Assembly: GCF_015352425.1 (NCBI RefSeq)
Contig: NZ_JADKNH010000005.1
Coordinates: 280,589 to 344,588 of the forward strand
Reading direction: 5' to 3'
Origin: Fusibacter ferrireducens
GTDB lineage: Bacteria; Bacillota; Clostridia; Peptostreptococcales; Acidaminobacteraceae
Length of the DNA stretch: 64,000 nucleotides
Positions 17,771-25,716 of this stretch are shown one piece after another. The notes beneath the pieces are model-generated. The model was not told where the DNA came from, ran no database searches, and was given only the letters and a program-made list of their open reading frames with translations. The position numbers were made by a program, and so were the translations under genes. The stretch's first letter is position 1; each line of letters begins with the position of its first letter.

Positions 17771-18770
17771 AATAATATTGACAGATACAACTCTTAGGGA
17801 TGGCAATCATACGGTATCTCACCAGTTCTCGCCTGATGATGTGGCAAAGGTTGCTTTGGGCTTGCAGGGGGCAGGAATCGATCTTATTGAAATTGGTCAC
17901 GGAGATGGTTTAACAGGTTCATCTATCAATTATGGATTTTCGAAATATGATGACTTTTCAACGATAAAAGCAGCAGCAGAAGTTTTGACAACTTCAAAGC
18001 TTACGGTTTTATTATTACCGGGGATCGGTACGGTGAAAGCACTTGAACAAGCACATAAATATGGTGCCAAAGCCGTTCGAGTGGCAACGCATGTTACCGA
18101 AGCCGATGTGTCTGCGCAGCATATTAAAGCAGCTAAAGAAATGGGCCTTTTTACAGTGGGATTTTTAATGATGTCACACATGACAGATGTGGACCGACTT
18201 GTTGAAGAAGCGCTTAAGATGGAGTCTTACGGGGCAGATGTCGTCTATGTTACAGATTCAGCAGGCGCCATGGTTCCCAGCCAAGTTGCGGAAAAAGTTG
18301 CTGCATTAAAGAACAACTTAAAAGTGCCTATTGGTCATCATGCGCATAATAATTTAGGCTGTGCGATTGCCAATAATCTTGCAGCGATTGATGCTGGTGC
18401 CACTTATGTGGACTCCTCTCTAATGGGACTTGGTGCTGGCGCAGGAAATACTTCAACTGAAACTCTGATAGCAGTACTGAATAAGATGAAACATGACCAT
18501 AGGGGGGATTTGTATAAGGCAATGGATGTTTCAAAAGATATTTTGGTGCCAATATTAGAGTCAAAGGGCTTACATTTGTCAACGAATCATGATTCAATGA
18601 TGTTAGGGTACGCTGGTGTTTATTCAAGTTTTTTACTGCATTCAAGACGTGCTTCTGAAAGATTCGATGTGGATGTGAGAGATATATTGCTAGAGTTAGG
18701 TAAACGAAAAGTTGTCGGGGGGCAAGAAGATTGGATTATCGATATTGCTCATGGATTATCAACAAGATAA
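17754..18770 (+). CDS. mhpE: 4-hydroxy-2-oxovalerate aldolase
   Basis: A 338-residue DRE-TIM metallolyase that splits 4-hydroxy-2-oxovalerate into pyruvate and acetaldehyde. The signature TTLRDGNH is near the N-terminus and the metal-binding histidines are in GHHAHNNLG; the C-terminal communication domain (from about residue 275) is present. It starts at the ATG at 17754, inside the end of mhpF, behind AAGGG; an ATG at 17763 is an alternative. Acetaldehyde should be passed directly to MhpF. Confidence 0.93.
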   Translation: MAKMSKIILTDTTLRDGNHTVSHQFSPDDVAKVALGLQGAGIDLIEIGHGDGLTGSSINYGFSKYDDFSTIKAAAEVLTTSKLTVLLLPGIGTVKALEQAHKYGAKAVRVATHVTEADVSAQHIKAAKEMGLFTVGFLMMSHMTDVDRLVEEALKMESYGADVVYVTDSAGAMVPSQVAEKVAALKNNLKVPIGHHAHNNLGCAIANNLAAIDAGATYVDSSLMGLGAGAGNTSTETLIAVLNKMKHDHRGDLYKAMDVSKDILVPILESKGLHLSTNHDSMMLGYAGVYSSFLLHSRRASERFDVDVRDILLELGKRKVVGGQEDWIIDIAHGLSTR

Positions 18771-18810
18771 TGCGCACATGCATTAGTCAAATCAGAATGG
18801 AGGTTTTAAG

Positions 18811-19740
18811 ATGGCATTAAAGGGAGTACTTAGGACAGGTTTGGTTCAACTTAGAGTTTTGGATTTAGACAAATCACTTGACCATTACAGAAAACACATT
18901 GGTTTAACAGAAGTGGGGCGTACGGAAGATGGTAGAGTTATGCTTAAGGGCAACGATGAATTTGATCATCATTCAGTTGTGCTTCGATTGGCAGAAACGC
19001 CAGGCCTTGATTACATTGGTTTAAAAGTGGACACAAAAGAAAATTTGGAGCGATTTGAGGCCGAAACAAAAGCCTTTGGATTTGAAATCGAAGAAATTGC
19101 ACCGAATAGCGATCAACCGGGATTTGGACGTCGTATTGCAGTGAAGCTGCCAACTGGACACCGTATAGATCTATATTCTGAAGTTGAACTTGCTGAGAAA
19201 CATCCTGGCATAAAAAATCCTAAATTGTGGATTGAAGAGCCAAAGGGAATGGATGTAAGCTGTTTTGATCATGCTTTACTGTATGGACCTAATGCAAAAG
19301 AAGCAACACAATGGTTTGTAGAAGTCCTTGAAATGTCAATTGTTGAAGTGGTTAAAAAGGAAGACGGCGTGGAAAATTTAGCAGTTTGGCTCAGTGCTTC
19401 CAACCGTGGACATGATCTTGCAATATTGGATTATGACAAACCGGGTAAACTCCATCATATCTCTTTCCATTTAGAAGACTGGAATGCAATTGGTCATGCG
19501 GCAGATATCATGGGGCAATATAATATCTCTATAGATGTTGGACCAACGCGTCATGGTGTTACTAGAGGTCAAACCATCTACTTCTTTGATCCATCAGGGA
19601 ATCGAAATGAAGTTTTCTGTGGAGGTTATTTCTACTATCCAGATATGCCATTGCGTGTTTGGGATATAGAACATGTGGGAGAAGGTATTTTCTATTATGA
19701 TAAAGTACTCAACGAGCGCTTCTTAAGTGTGGTATCTTAA
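18811..19740 (+). CDS. Extradiol ring-cleavage dioxygenase (catechol 2,3-dioxygenase type)
   Basis: A 309-residue two-domain vicinal-oxygen-chelate dioxygenase. Iron ligands are His154 (CFDHALLYG), His215 or His216 (KLHHISFH) and Glu267 (GNRNEVF), and the segment YFFDPSGNRNEVFCGGY is the extradiol signature. Its length is close to that of XylE. It cleaves a catechol next to the two hydroxyls using molecular oxygen and Fe(II). GGAGG precedes the ATG. The next gene is a C-C hydrolase, so the ring-fission product is probably a ketone from a substituted catechol. The enzyme requires oxygen, which is notable beside the fermentative genes in this window. Confidence 0.9.
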   Translation: MALKGVLRTGLVQLRVLDLDKSLDHYRKHIGLTEVGRTEDGRVMLKGNDEFDHHSVVLRLAETPGLDYIGLKVDTKENLERFEAETKAFGFEIEEIAPNSDQPGFGRRIAVKLPTGHRIDLYSEVELAEKHPGIKNPKLWIEEPKGMDVSCFDHALLYGPNAKEATQWFVEVLEMSIVEVVKKEDGVENLAVWLSASNRGHDLAILDYDKPGKLHHISFHLEDWNAIGHAADIMGQYNISIDVGPTRHGVTRGQTIYFFDPSGNRNEVFCGGYFYYPDMPLRVWDIEHVGEGIFYYDKVLNERFLSVVS

Positions 19741-19748
19741 ATAAAAAA

Positions 19749-19794
19749 ATCAAATTTCATGCATTCATTTAATGATGAGTGCATGAAATTTGAT
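19749..19794 (+). repeat. Long intercistronic hairpin
   Basis: ATCAAATTTCATGCA (19749-19763) is perfectly complementary to TGCATGAAATTTGAT (19780-19794), and the stem continues through about five weaker pairs to a four-base loop. There is no T-run. It sits between the dioxygenase and hydrolase genes, where it may stabilise or process mRNA rather than terminate. Confidence 0.75.
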
Positions 19795-19822
19795 ATGATA
19801 TGATTAAAGGAGGTAAATACTT

Positions 19823-20647
19823 ATGTCAAATAAAAACCCAAGTATTGGAAAAACAATAAAAGCAGGTAAGTACATGGTGAATTATCACGATGTGGGTGAG
19901 GGTGATGTCGTCTTTTTGATTCATGGTTCCGGCCCTGGTGTAACCGCTTATGCAAACTGGGGTAAGGTCATGCCGTTGCTCAAAGAGAATAAACGCGTTA
20001 TTGCACCAGATATGTTGGGATTTGGTTATTCAGAGAGACCGGAAGGCATCAAATATACGATGGATCTCTGGGTTCAACAAATGGTTGACTTAATGGATGC
20101 GCTCGATGTGGATCAAGCGGACATCGTTGGCAATAGCTTTGGCGGTGCTCTGGCATTATCACTTGCCATTAAATATCCAGAGAGAGTCAGAAAAATTGTA
20201 CTCATGGGTAGTATGGGCATTGAATTTAATCTGACTTATGGCCTGGACAGAGTGTGGGGTTATGAGGCAAGCGTTGAATTTATGAGAAGTGTTTTAGACT
20301 TATTTACTTACAATAAAGAAATGATCACAGATGAACTTGCAAAAATCCGATATGAGGCAAGTGTAGAACCTGGATTTCAAGAATCATTTTCTTCGATGTT
20401 TCCTTATCCAAGACAAAGTTCTGTTACAATGATGGCATCAGATGAAGAAGATATTAAAAAGATCAAGGCGCCAGCACTAATCGTTCACGGTAGAGACGAC
20501 TTAGTCATTCCTGTTTCTAATGCGTATAAACTCTTTGATCTACTCGAAGATTCACAACTGCATATTTTCGGGAAATGTGGGCACTGGACACAAATCGAAC
20601 ATACAGGTGATTTTTGTCGCTTGCTCGATGGTTTTTTAGCGGAGTGA
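19823..20647 (+). CDS. Meta-cleavage product C-C hydrolase (alpha/beta fold)
   Basis: A 274-residue alpha/beta hydrolase of the XylF/DmpD/MhpC group. The oxyanion loop is HGSGPGVTAYANW, the nucleophile Ser105 lies in VGNSFGGAL, the acid is Asp225 or Asp226 (HGRDDLVIP) and the base is His254 (CGHWTQIEH). It hydrolyses 2-hydroxy-6-oxo-dienoates to 2-hydroxypenta-2,4-dienoate and a carboxylic acid. AAAGGAGG precedes the ATG. No semialdehyde dehydrogenase, tautomerase or decarboxylase is present, so the cluster encodes only the hydrolytic branch. Confidence 0.88.
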   Translation: MSNKNPSIGKTIKAGKYMVNYHDVGEGDVVFLIHGSGPGVTAYANWGKVMPLLKENKRVIAPDMLGFGYSERPEGIKYTMDLWVQQMVDLMDALDVDQADIVGNSFGGALALSLAIKYPERVRKIVLMGSMGIEFNLTYGLDRVWGYEASVEFMRSVLDLFTYNKEMITDELAKIRYEASVEPGFQESFSSMFPYPRQSSVTMMASDEEDIKKIKAPALIVHGRDDLVIPVSNAYKLFDLLEDSQLHIFGKCGHWTQIEHTGDFCRLLDGFLAE

Positions 20648-20665
20648 TATAACAGGAGGTACATT

Positions 20666-21448
20666 ATGGGTAACAGATTATATAGCAATGCAGATCTTGC
20701 GCATATGCTGATGGAAGCGGATCGAAACAAACGCCCTATTGAAGCTCTGACTGCTTTGCAAGAAGGCCTTACTTTAGATGATGCCTATGAGATTCAAATG
20801 ATTAATGTCCAGAAAATGTTGGCGTCTGGTGAGGTCATCAGCGGCAAGAAAATTGGACTGACTTCATTGGGAATGCAAAAATTGCTGGGTGTGGATGAAC
20901 CTGATTATGGTCATTTATATGAGAGTATGAACCTAACTACCGGTAATGTACCTAAAGATTTTGTACTTCAACCCAAAGTAGAAGCTGAAATTGCATTCGT
21001 TTTAAAAGAGGACTTAATTGGACCGAATGTGACCGTGGAAGATGTGTATAGGGCAACAGATTACATCGTTGCAGCCTTTGAAATTGTGGGCAGTCGCATT
21101 AAAAATTGGAAAATTAAGCTGGTAGATACCATATCGGACAACGCGTCGTCAGGGTGTTATGTGCTCAGTGAAAAGAGATATAATTTAAATGATTTTGATT
21201 TAAAAACTGAAAAGATGAAATTCTATAAAAATGGCGAATTGGCGAATGAAGGCACTGGCGCAGAAGTTATGGGTGATCCGGTTTATTCGGTGGCGTGGCT
21301 TGCAAATAAAATGTCAGAGTATGGTGTTGAACTCAAAAAAGGTGAAATCATTTTGTCAGGTGCTTTAACAGCAGCACTTACTGCAGAAGACGGTGATGAG
21401 TTCGAAGCGGTTTTCGAAAACTTTGGCAGTGTAAAAATTGCGTTCTGA
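20666..21448 (+). CDS. mhpD: 2-oxopent-4-enoate hydratase
   Basis: A 260-residue member of the hydratase/decarboxylase family. It adds water to 2-hydroxypenta-2,4-dienoate to give 4-hydroxy-2-oxovalerate, the MhpE substrate. Typical segments are GKKIGLTSLGMQKLLGV, QPKVEAEIAFVLKEDL (metal-binding glutamates) and the closing GEIILSGALTAAL. AGGAGG precedes the ATG. It is the last gene of the operon and converges on the EFR1 gene at a shared hairpin. Decarboxylases of the same fold are close relatives, but this context favours the hydratase. Confidence 0.9.
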   Translation: MGNRLYSNADLAHMLMEADRNKRPIEALTALQEGLTLDDAYEIQMINVQKMLASGEVISGKKIGLTSLGMQKLLGVDEPDYGHLYESMNLTTGNVPKDFVLQPKVEAEIAFVLKEDLIGPNVTVEDVYRATDYIVAAFEIVGSRIKNWKIKLVDTISDNASSGCYVLSEKRYNLNDFDLKTEKMKFYKNGELANEGTGAEVMGDPVYSVAWLANKMSEYGVELKKGEIILSGALTAALTAEDGDEFEAVFENFGSVKIAF

Positions 21449-21476
21449 TAAAATTTAATGTAAAAAAGCACATTGG

Positions 21477-21520
21477 AGGCTGTTGCAGATCTAAGAATCT
21501 AGATTTGCAACAGCTCTTTT
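21477..21520. terminator. Bidirectional terminator, copy 2 of a repeated hairpin
   Basis: GAGGCTGTTGCAGATCT (21477-21493) pairs with AGATTTGCAACAGCTC (21501-21516), followed by TTTT. The sequence, not only the fold, is shared with 11065-11114. Confidence 0.78.
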
Positions 21521-22275
21521 AATTTGACATTGGGATTGGTATACTGATAGTTTGTTTTAGGTTTCATATGTTTAAATCGAATGGCCTCTTCAGGACAATG
21601 ATGCAGACAAGCAAAGCACATCTCGCAGTTGTGATTCATTTGTGGATATGTGGCAGATGTCGCAATGTTATTCACAGGACATATTTTTGAGCATAATCCA
21701 CAGTTGGTACATTTGTCTTCGCTGATTTTAAGTGCATTAAATCCAAGATAATCTGTACTATATTTTAGCATGAGCTTACTCACAAGGTGTGCCCCAAGTT
21801 TTTTGGATGGCAAATCACTTTGCTCTTGGTTTTGTAAAGCATGAATGGCTTTTTCGATTTCGTGATCTGCTTTTTCGAGCATTGGCGTCATCTTTTCTTC
21901 TGGTGTTGGGAAAATAATGCTGTTATCAGGCAGTGTAAATGACATTGTAGTTGAAACCTCTATATGACGTGATTTTAAGATGGTAACACAATTGGCAAGT
22001 GCATTACCAGCACCGCCACCATAATTGGCAATGAGAAATACGTAGGGGTTATTTGAAAGCTCAATTTTTTCAAGAAAACGCTTTACAATTTTAGGTGCAT
22101 CATAAAAATAAACAGGGAATAAAATGCCAATATTTTGAGCATCCGTTTTTATGGGCAGTTCCAAATCTAACGAACCTATGGCGATTAACTTTGAATCTGG
22201 AAAAGAATTTGCAATTTTTTTCGCAATGTAATAAGTGTTCCCAGTGCCTGAGAAATAATAAAGTTCTGTATGCAT
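21499..22275 (-). CDS. EFR1-type flavodoxin-ferredoxin fusion
   Basis: A 258-residue electron-transfer protein. The N-terminal flavodoxin-like domain begins YFSGTGNTYYIAKK (phosphate loop for FMN); the C-terminal part carries two [4Fe-4S] motifs, CTNCGLCSKICP and CEMCFACLHHCP. Such EFR1 proteins are common in anaerobic Bacillota; partners are mostly unknown. The ATG at 22275 follows AAGGAGG; an upstream ATG at 22302 lies inside a perfect palindrome. That palindrome resembles the operator in the neighbouring ArsR promoter, so this gene is probably controlled by that regulator. The 3' end overlaps the shared terminator. Confidence 0.88.
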   Translation of the reverse strand: MHTELYYFSGTGNTYYIAKKIANSFPDSKLIAIGSLDLELPIKTDAQNIGILFPVYFYDAPKIVKRFLEKIELSNNPYVFLIANYGGGAGNALANCVTILKSRHIEVSTTMSFTLPDNSIIFPTPEEKMTPMLEKADHEIEKAIHALQNQEQSDLPSKKLGAHLVSKLMLKYSTDYLGFNALKISEDKCTNCGLCSKICPVNNIATSATYPQMNHNCEMCFACLHHCPEEAIRFKHMKPKTNYQYTNPNVKLKELLQI

Positions 22276-22285
22276 ATAGCCTCCT

Positions 22286-22303
22286 TGTGCATTTAAATGC
22301 ACA
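22286..22303. promoter_or_regulatory. Perfect 18-bp palindrome, putative ArsR operator before EFR1
   Basis: TGTGCATTTAAATGCACA reads the same on both strands and touches the ribosome site (AAGGAGG at 22286-22280 on the minus strand). Its core TGCATTTAAATGCA matches the site in the ArsR promoter at 22805-22818 at 13 of 14 positions. A minus-strand TTAAGA-16-TATAAT lies further upstream. Confidence 0.7.
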
Positions 22304-22382
22304 TATTAATTAAAAATAAAAGCGATTATATCGCTTATTAGTACAATCTTAACAGGGTAATCATAATAGTGTCATATAAAAT

Positions 22383-22790
22383 TCAATCCTTCTGGTCTTC
22401 TAAATAATCTTTATAAGTCAGGTGATGTTCATATAAATAACTATAAGTGTCCTCACAGGTGTTTTCTAGAATCACTTTTATATCTGAAACGACGGCTTCC
22501 ATCTTATAGAGAAAAGCCATCCCGTCCAATTGATAGTAATGATGCCTTGAGGCCACTGTGAGGATTAAAAGACCTTCTTCCTTCATCATTTTAAGATGCT
22601 TTGAAATCACAGAGCGATCCTGTGGAAAGTGCTCTGAAATGCTGCTGATGTCAGCAGGTCCATTTAAAGCCAGAAATTTAATAATTTCCATTCGTATATT
22701 TTCACCAAGAATTTTGAAGATATCTTGTTGAAAAAGCATATTCATTTGTTCAGGCGTTAGCGCATTTTTTTCGCAAGTTTCTCTTTTCAT
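22383..22790 (-). CDS. ArsR-type winged-helix regulator
   Basis: A 135-residue helix-turn-helix protein: FKILGENIRMEIIKFLALNGPADISSISEHFPQDRSVISKHLKMMKEEGLL is typical of ArsR repressors, followed by the wing and a C-terminal helix. No obvious metal-binding CVC motif is present, so the signal is unknown. I start at the ATG at 22790. The promoter at 22797-22826 (TTGACA-18-TATAAT) would begin transcription at about that A, so the mRNA looks leaderless. The palindrome in the spacer argues for autorepression. It sits next to the EFR1 gene, which carries a matching site. Confidence 0.8.
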   Translation of the reverse strand: MKRETCEKNALTPEQMNMLFQQDIFKILGENIRMEIIKFLALNGPADISSISEHFPQDRSVISKHLKMMKEEGLLILTVASRHHYYQLDGMAFLYKMEAVVSDIKVILENTCEDTYSYLYEHHLTYKDYLEDQKD

Positions 22791-22796
22791 GAATGT

Positions 22797-22826
22797 ATTA
22801 TATATGCATTTACATGCACGTGTCAA
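22797..22826 (-). promoter_or_regulatory. ArsR promoter with embedded operator
   Basis: On the minus strand TTGACA (22826-22821) and TATAAT (22802-22797) are separated by 18 bases. The spacer contains the palindrome TGCATTTACATGCA (22805-22818, one mismatched pair). The -10 box ends six bases before the ATG. Confidence 0.78.
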
Positions 22827-23014
22827 GGGCTTATTTTGTTGAACAAGGTGAAATTGCTCAAACGCTCGGAATGCTGAGAGATCAAGTAAAAGAAATTAAA
22901 AGCGTAATCAAATGTAGCATCATAGAGAAAGATTATAGCTTTATCCGTATATTAAGCAGCAGAGTCAAAGGTCACCCAAAATCAAAAAAATATTTATGTT
23001 GGATTTAAATCGTT

Positions 23015-23200
23015 TTATTTTCGATCATCAAATAAATGATCGTGATCGTGAAGCATCCAGGTTTCCCTTTCACTCTTTTTAAGTTTGCTGTTGACCATTT
23101 TTAAAAATTCATCGGCTCGTTTTTTTTTGTCCTTTTTTTCAGCATCTTCAGTTTTAGCAATGTCAGCGGCAGGCAATTTTTTAGGATCAGATTCAGTCAT
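23015..23200 (-). CDS. Small charged protein of unknown function
   Basis: A 61-residue frame, very rich in Lys, Asp and Glu, with a KKDKKKRADEFLKMV segment and an HDHDH motif near the end. AGAAGGGA lies upstream of the ATG at 23200, at a slightly long distance. No family is recognised. The sequence predicts a soluble helical protein. It is divergent from the WYL regulator, and the 220 bases between it and the ArsR gene hold no other convincing gene. It could be a chance frame. Confidence 0.45.
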   Translation of the reverse strand: MTESDPKKLPAADIAKTEDAEKKDKKKRADEFLKMVNSKLKKSERETWMLHDHDHLFDDRK

Positions 23201-23300
23201 GTGATCACATCCCTTCTACTTCATGGATACCCCAAAAGACTTTTTTTAAAAGGGTATTACATGTTTATAATTTGTTATAATAAGAAGGGTGTAATAACTT

Positions 23301-23336
23301 GATGAGGCAGAAAGATACATGATGAGGCATAAAGAT
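23301..23336. repeat. 20-bp tandem repeat at the WYL gene start
   Basis: GATGAGGCAGAAAGAT (23301-23316) and GATGAGGCATAAAGAT (23321-23336) match at 15 of 16 positions with a 20-base period. The second copy runs into the start codon at 23335. Confidence 0.6.
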
Positions 23337-24246
23337 GAAAGTAGAAAGACTATTAAATATACTGATGTATTTAATCAACCATGATAAAGTCTCGGCGAAT
23401 GCCTTGGCGAAGCATTTTGATGTTTCCAAACGGACGATTCAAAGGGATATAGATCACTTGACACTTGCGGGTATACCCATTTACTCAGAGATCGGAAGAA
23501 GTGGTGGCTATCAATTAATGGATCATTTTAAAATGGATAAAAACTATCTGAATGCATCTGAATCAAATCTTTTATACACTTTCTTATCAGATATAGAAAG
23601 AACGACGCCAAGTGATGAAATTCAAACCACATGTAATAAACTCATGGCACTTTTTCCTCAAGAGACAGACAATGATAGGCTCATTATCCAAATGATGCCT
23701 CAGTTCATTCAAGAGAATTTTAGTGCTGTGTTCAATCAATTGACGAGAGCGAGAGATGAACACTTAAAAGTGATAGTCATTTACATAGATGCTGAGCTCA
23801 ACGAAACAAAGCGCATCATTCACCCTTACAGATTAGTCTTAATGGGGAATACATGGTACGTTTATGGCTTCTGTGAATTGCGTGATGCCTTTAGACTATT
23901 TAAAATCAGTCGAATGATAAGATGTGATTGCAGTGAAAAAACGTTTACGGTGCGAGACCTGCCTGATAAATTGCCGTGGCATAATCAGATGGATTCAGAC
24001 CGGAAAAGTGAAAAAATAGTGCTCGAATTAGATCGATGCTTATTGGGGCGTCTATCAGATTACTTTGACTATCATAATTGTGACGTACAGGAGGATAAGA
24101 TCATTGCGACACTGAACTTCCCCATAGACGAGTGGCTGTTGACACTTCTATGTCAGTTGATTCCCTATGTTAAAATCATAGAACCCCTTTCATTGAAAAA
24201 GAAGTTTAATGATCGATTGCAAAAAGCAATTCAAAATAACATTTGA
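23335..24246 (+). CDS. WYL-domain transcriptional regulator (YafY type)
   Basis: A 303-residue regulator with an N-terminal winged helix-turn-helix (VSANALAKHFDVSKRTIQRDIDHLTLAGIPI, about residues 18-50), a middle linker and a WYL domain (about 140-215: IIHPYRLVLMGNTWYVYGFCELRDAFRLFKISRM), followed by the C-terminal extension domain. WYL proteins bind nucleotides or other ligands and control varied stress genes. The ATG at 23335 lacks a strong ribosome site and lies in a tandem repeat. Two small cysteine-rich genes follow and may be its targets. Confidence 0.85.
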   Translation: MKVERLLNILMYLINHDKVSANALAKHFDVSKRTIQRDIDHLTLAGIPIYSEIGRSGGYQLMDHFKMDKNYLNASESNLLYTFLSDIERTTPSDEIQTTCNKLMALFPQETDNDRLIIQMMPQFIQENFSAVFNQLTRARDEHLKVIVIYIDAELNETKRIIHPYRLVLMGNTWYVYGFCELRDAFRLFKISRMIRCDCSEKTFTVRDLPDKLPWHNQMDSDRKSEKIVLELDRCLLGRLSDYFDYHNCDVQEDKIIATLNFPIDEWLLTLLCQLIPYVKIIEPLSLKKKFNDRLQKAIQNNI

Positions 24247-24362
24247 GCTATTTTTCGAGATCTCAAATTATAAAGAGTGACATACTGTTGTCGCCTTTTA
24301 TGATTTAAAATGAGCTCAGAAGTATAGAGCAATGAATTTATTATTTTGAAAGGAGAAGAATC

Positions 24363-24611
24363 ATGAAAATATGTCAAAGCTGTGGAATGCCAATGATGAA
24401 TGCAGAGGATTTTGGCAATAATAAAGACGGTTCAAAAAGTGAAACATATTGCAAGTACTGTTTTCCAAAAGGCGTCTTTAATAATCCAAATGAAACTTTT
24501 GAAGAAATGGTTGAAAGCTGTATGCCCTTTGAAGTTCAAAGAGGTGTCAGTGAAGAAGTTGCTAGAGAAAAGCTTACACAGACACTGAGTACGTTAAAAA
24601 GATGGCGTTAA
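24363..24611 (+). CDS. Putative zinc-ribbon domain protein
   Basis: An 82-residue protein with two CxxC pairs: ICQSCGMPM near the N-terminus and TYCKYCFPKG about 25 residues later, a zinc-ribbon arrangement. The remaining half is helical with no motif. It belongs to a family of small domains of unknown function often annotated only as putative zinc ribbon. GAAAGGAGAAG precedes the ATG. It follows the WYL regulator by 116 bases. Confidence 0.8.
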   Translation: MKICQSCGMPMMNAEDFGNNKDGSKSETYCKYCFPKGVFNNPNETFEEMVESCMPFEVQRGVSEEVAREKLTQTLSTLKRWR

Positions 24612-24651
24612 GAAGTGAAGGTAAAGGTTTAATATTTTGGAGGTGAACGAT

Positions 24652-24912
24652 ATGTTTGAATCAAGATGTGGTGTGCGCTGTGATATTTGTGAGCGCAAGG
24701 CACAAGTAAACTGTAAAGGGTGCATTCAAATGTCTGCGCCATTTTGGGGTGGAAAGTGCGGTGTAAAATCGTGCTGTGAAGAAAAGGGCTATAATCATTG
24801 TGGAGAATGTGATGGATTTCCGTGCGATATGCTCAGTCACATGGGCGTGGACCAAGGGTTTGATCCATTACCTAAGATTGAACAGTGTAAAAAATGGAAA
24901 CGTGAATGTTGA
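24652..24912 (+). CDS. DUF3795-type cysteine-rich protein
   Basis: An 86-residue protein with many cysteines: SRCGVRCDICERK, CKGCIQM, CGVKSCCEEKG, HCGECDGFPCDML and QCKKW. This pattern fits DUF3795, a family of anaerobe-associated proteins presumed to bind metal; function is unknown. The ATG at 24652 follows GGAGGTG with 7 bases between. It is 40 bases after the zinc-ribbon gene and probably shares its transcript, which ends at the hairpin at 24943. Confidence 0.8.
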   Translation: MFESRCGVRCDICERKAQVNCKGCIQMSAPFWGGKCGVKSCCEEKGYNHCGECDGFPCDMLSHMGVDQGFDPLPKIEQCKKWKREC

Positions 24913-24942
24913 ATACCGTTTATTGAGCTTTTTTGAATAATG

Positions 24943-24985
24943 CCAGACAGTTTAGGCCAATAGGGTATCTGTCTGGTTTTTATTT
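24943..24985 (+). terminator. Terminator after the DUF3795 gene
   Basis: CCAGACAG (24943-24950) and CTGTCTGG (24969-24976), then TTTTTATTT. Confidence 0.85.
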
Positions 24986-25037
24986 GATATAATGAAGAAA
25001 AAACAATAGGATTAGGACATAAAATAGGAGTGGTACC

Positions 25038-25694
25038 ATGACAAAAAAGGCAAAAGAAATTAAGATTAATGCACCTCAAATACCGAATAGTCTTCAAACG
25101 GTCAGTGTAGATGAAATTGTATTTGAATCGGAAGAACTGATTGAAGCCATCGATTGTTTTGAAGGCCAGTTAGAAAATCAAGAAAAGGAATGTGTCTACA
25201 TTCGAAAATCCGTCTTTAAAGACACTTCATTCAAAGGCTCTCGTTTTCATAGGCTAGACCTTCAAGATGTGATCTTCGAGAACTGTGATTTTTCAAATGT
25301 GGATTTTACAGATAGCATTATTCATAAAACGGTTTTTAAAGGCTGTAAGATTACAGGTGCCAATTTTAGCAATACGACATGGATGCATGTTAAATTAGAA
25401 AATTGCAATGGCAAATACGCTAATTTTAGGTTTTCGCAGATAAAAAAATCGGCATTTGAAAATACAAATCTGGATTTGTCAGATTGTCAAAATGCCGTAT
25501 TTGAAGACGTTCAATTGGAAAAAACCAGTTTTAGAGAGAGTCAATGCTCAGGTGCAAAACTTGAAGGCCTTGATTTTAGAACTTGTGATATAGAAGGCCT
25601 AGGTGCTCGAATAGAAGACTTAAAAGGGATTGTTATCACATCGATTCAAGCGGTTTCTATCGCTAGAATTTTAGGTGTGGTGATTGAAGATTAA
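25038..25694 (+). CDS. Pentapeptide-repeat protein
   Basis: A 218-residue protein whose residues about 55-190 are built of five-residue repeats of the A(D/N)LXX type, for example FKDTSFKGSRF, VIFENCDFSNVDF, TVFKGCKITGANF and KTSFRESQCSGAKL. These fold into a right-handed quadrilateral beta-helix. Some relatives mimic DNA and protect gyrase from quinolones; most have no known role, so no function is claimed. AGGAG precedes the ATG. It ends 22 bases from the convergent methyltransferase gene. Confidence 0.85.
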   Translation: MTKKAKEIKINAPQIPNSLQTVSVDEIVFESEELIEAIDCFEGQLENQEKECVYIRKSVFKDTSFKGSRFHRLDLQDVIFENCDFSNVDFTDSIIHKTVFKGCKITGANFSNTTWMHVKLENCNGKYANFRFSQIKKSAFENTNLDLSDCQNAVFEDVQLEKTSFRESQCSGAKLEGLDFRTCDIEGLGARIEDLKGIVITSIQAVSIARILGVVIED

Positions 25695-25716
25695 ATAAGT
25701 TGCTGGAATAGCGGCG

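Noticed and set aside
22793..23008. A 71-codon plus-strand frame across the ArsR promoter region
   Set aside because: It crosses a strong minus-strand promoter and operator, has no ribosome site and no recognisable family. Part of it (GEIAQTLGMLRDQVKEI) looks protein-like, so a remnant is possible but unsupported.
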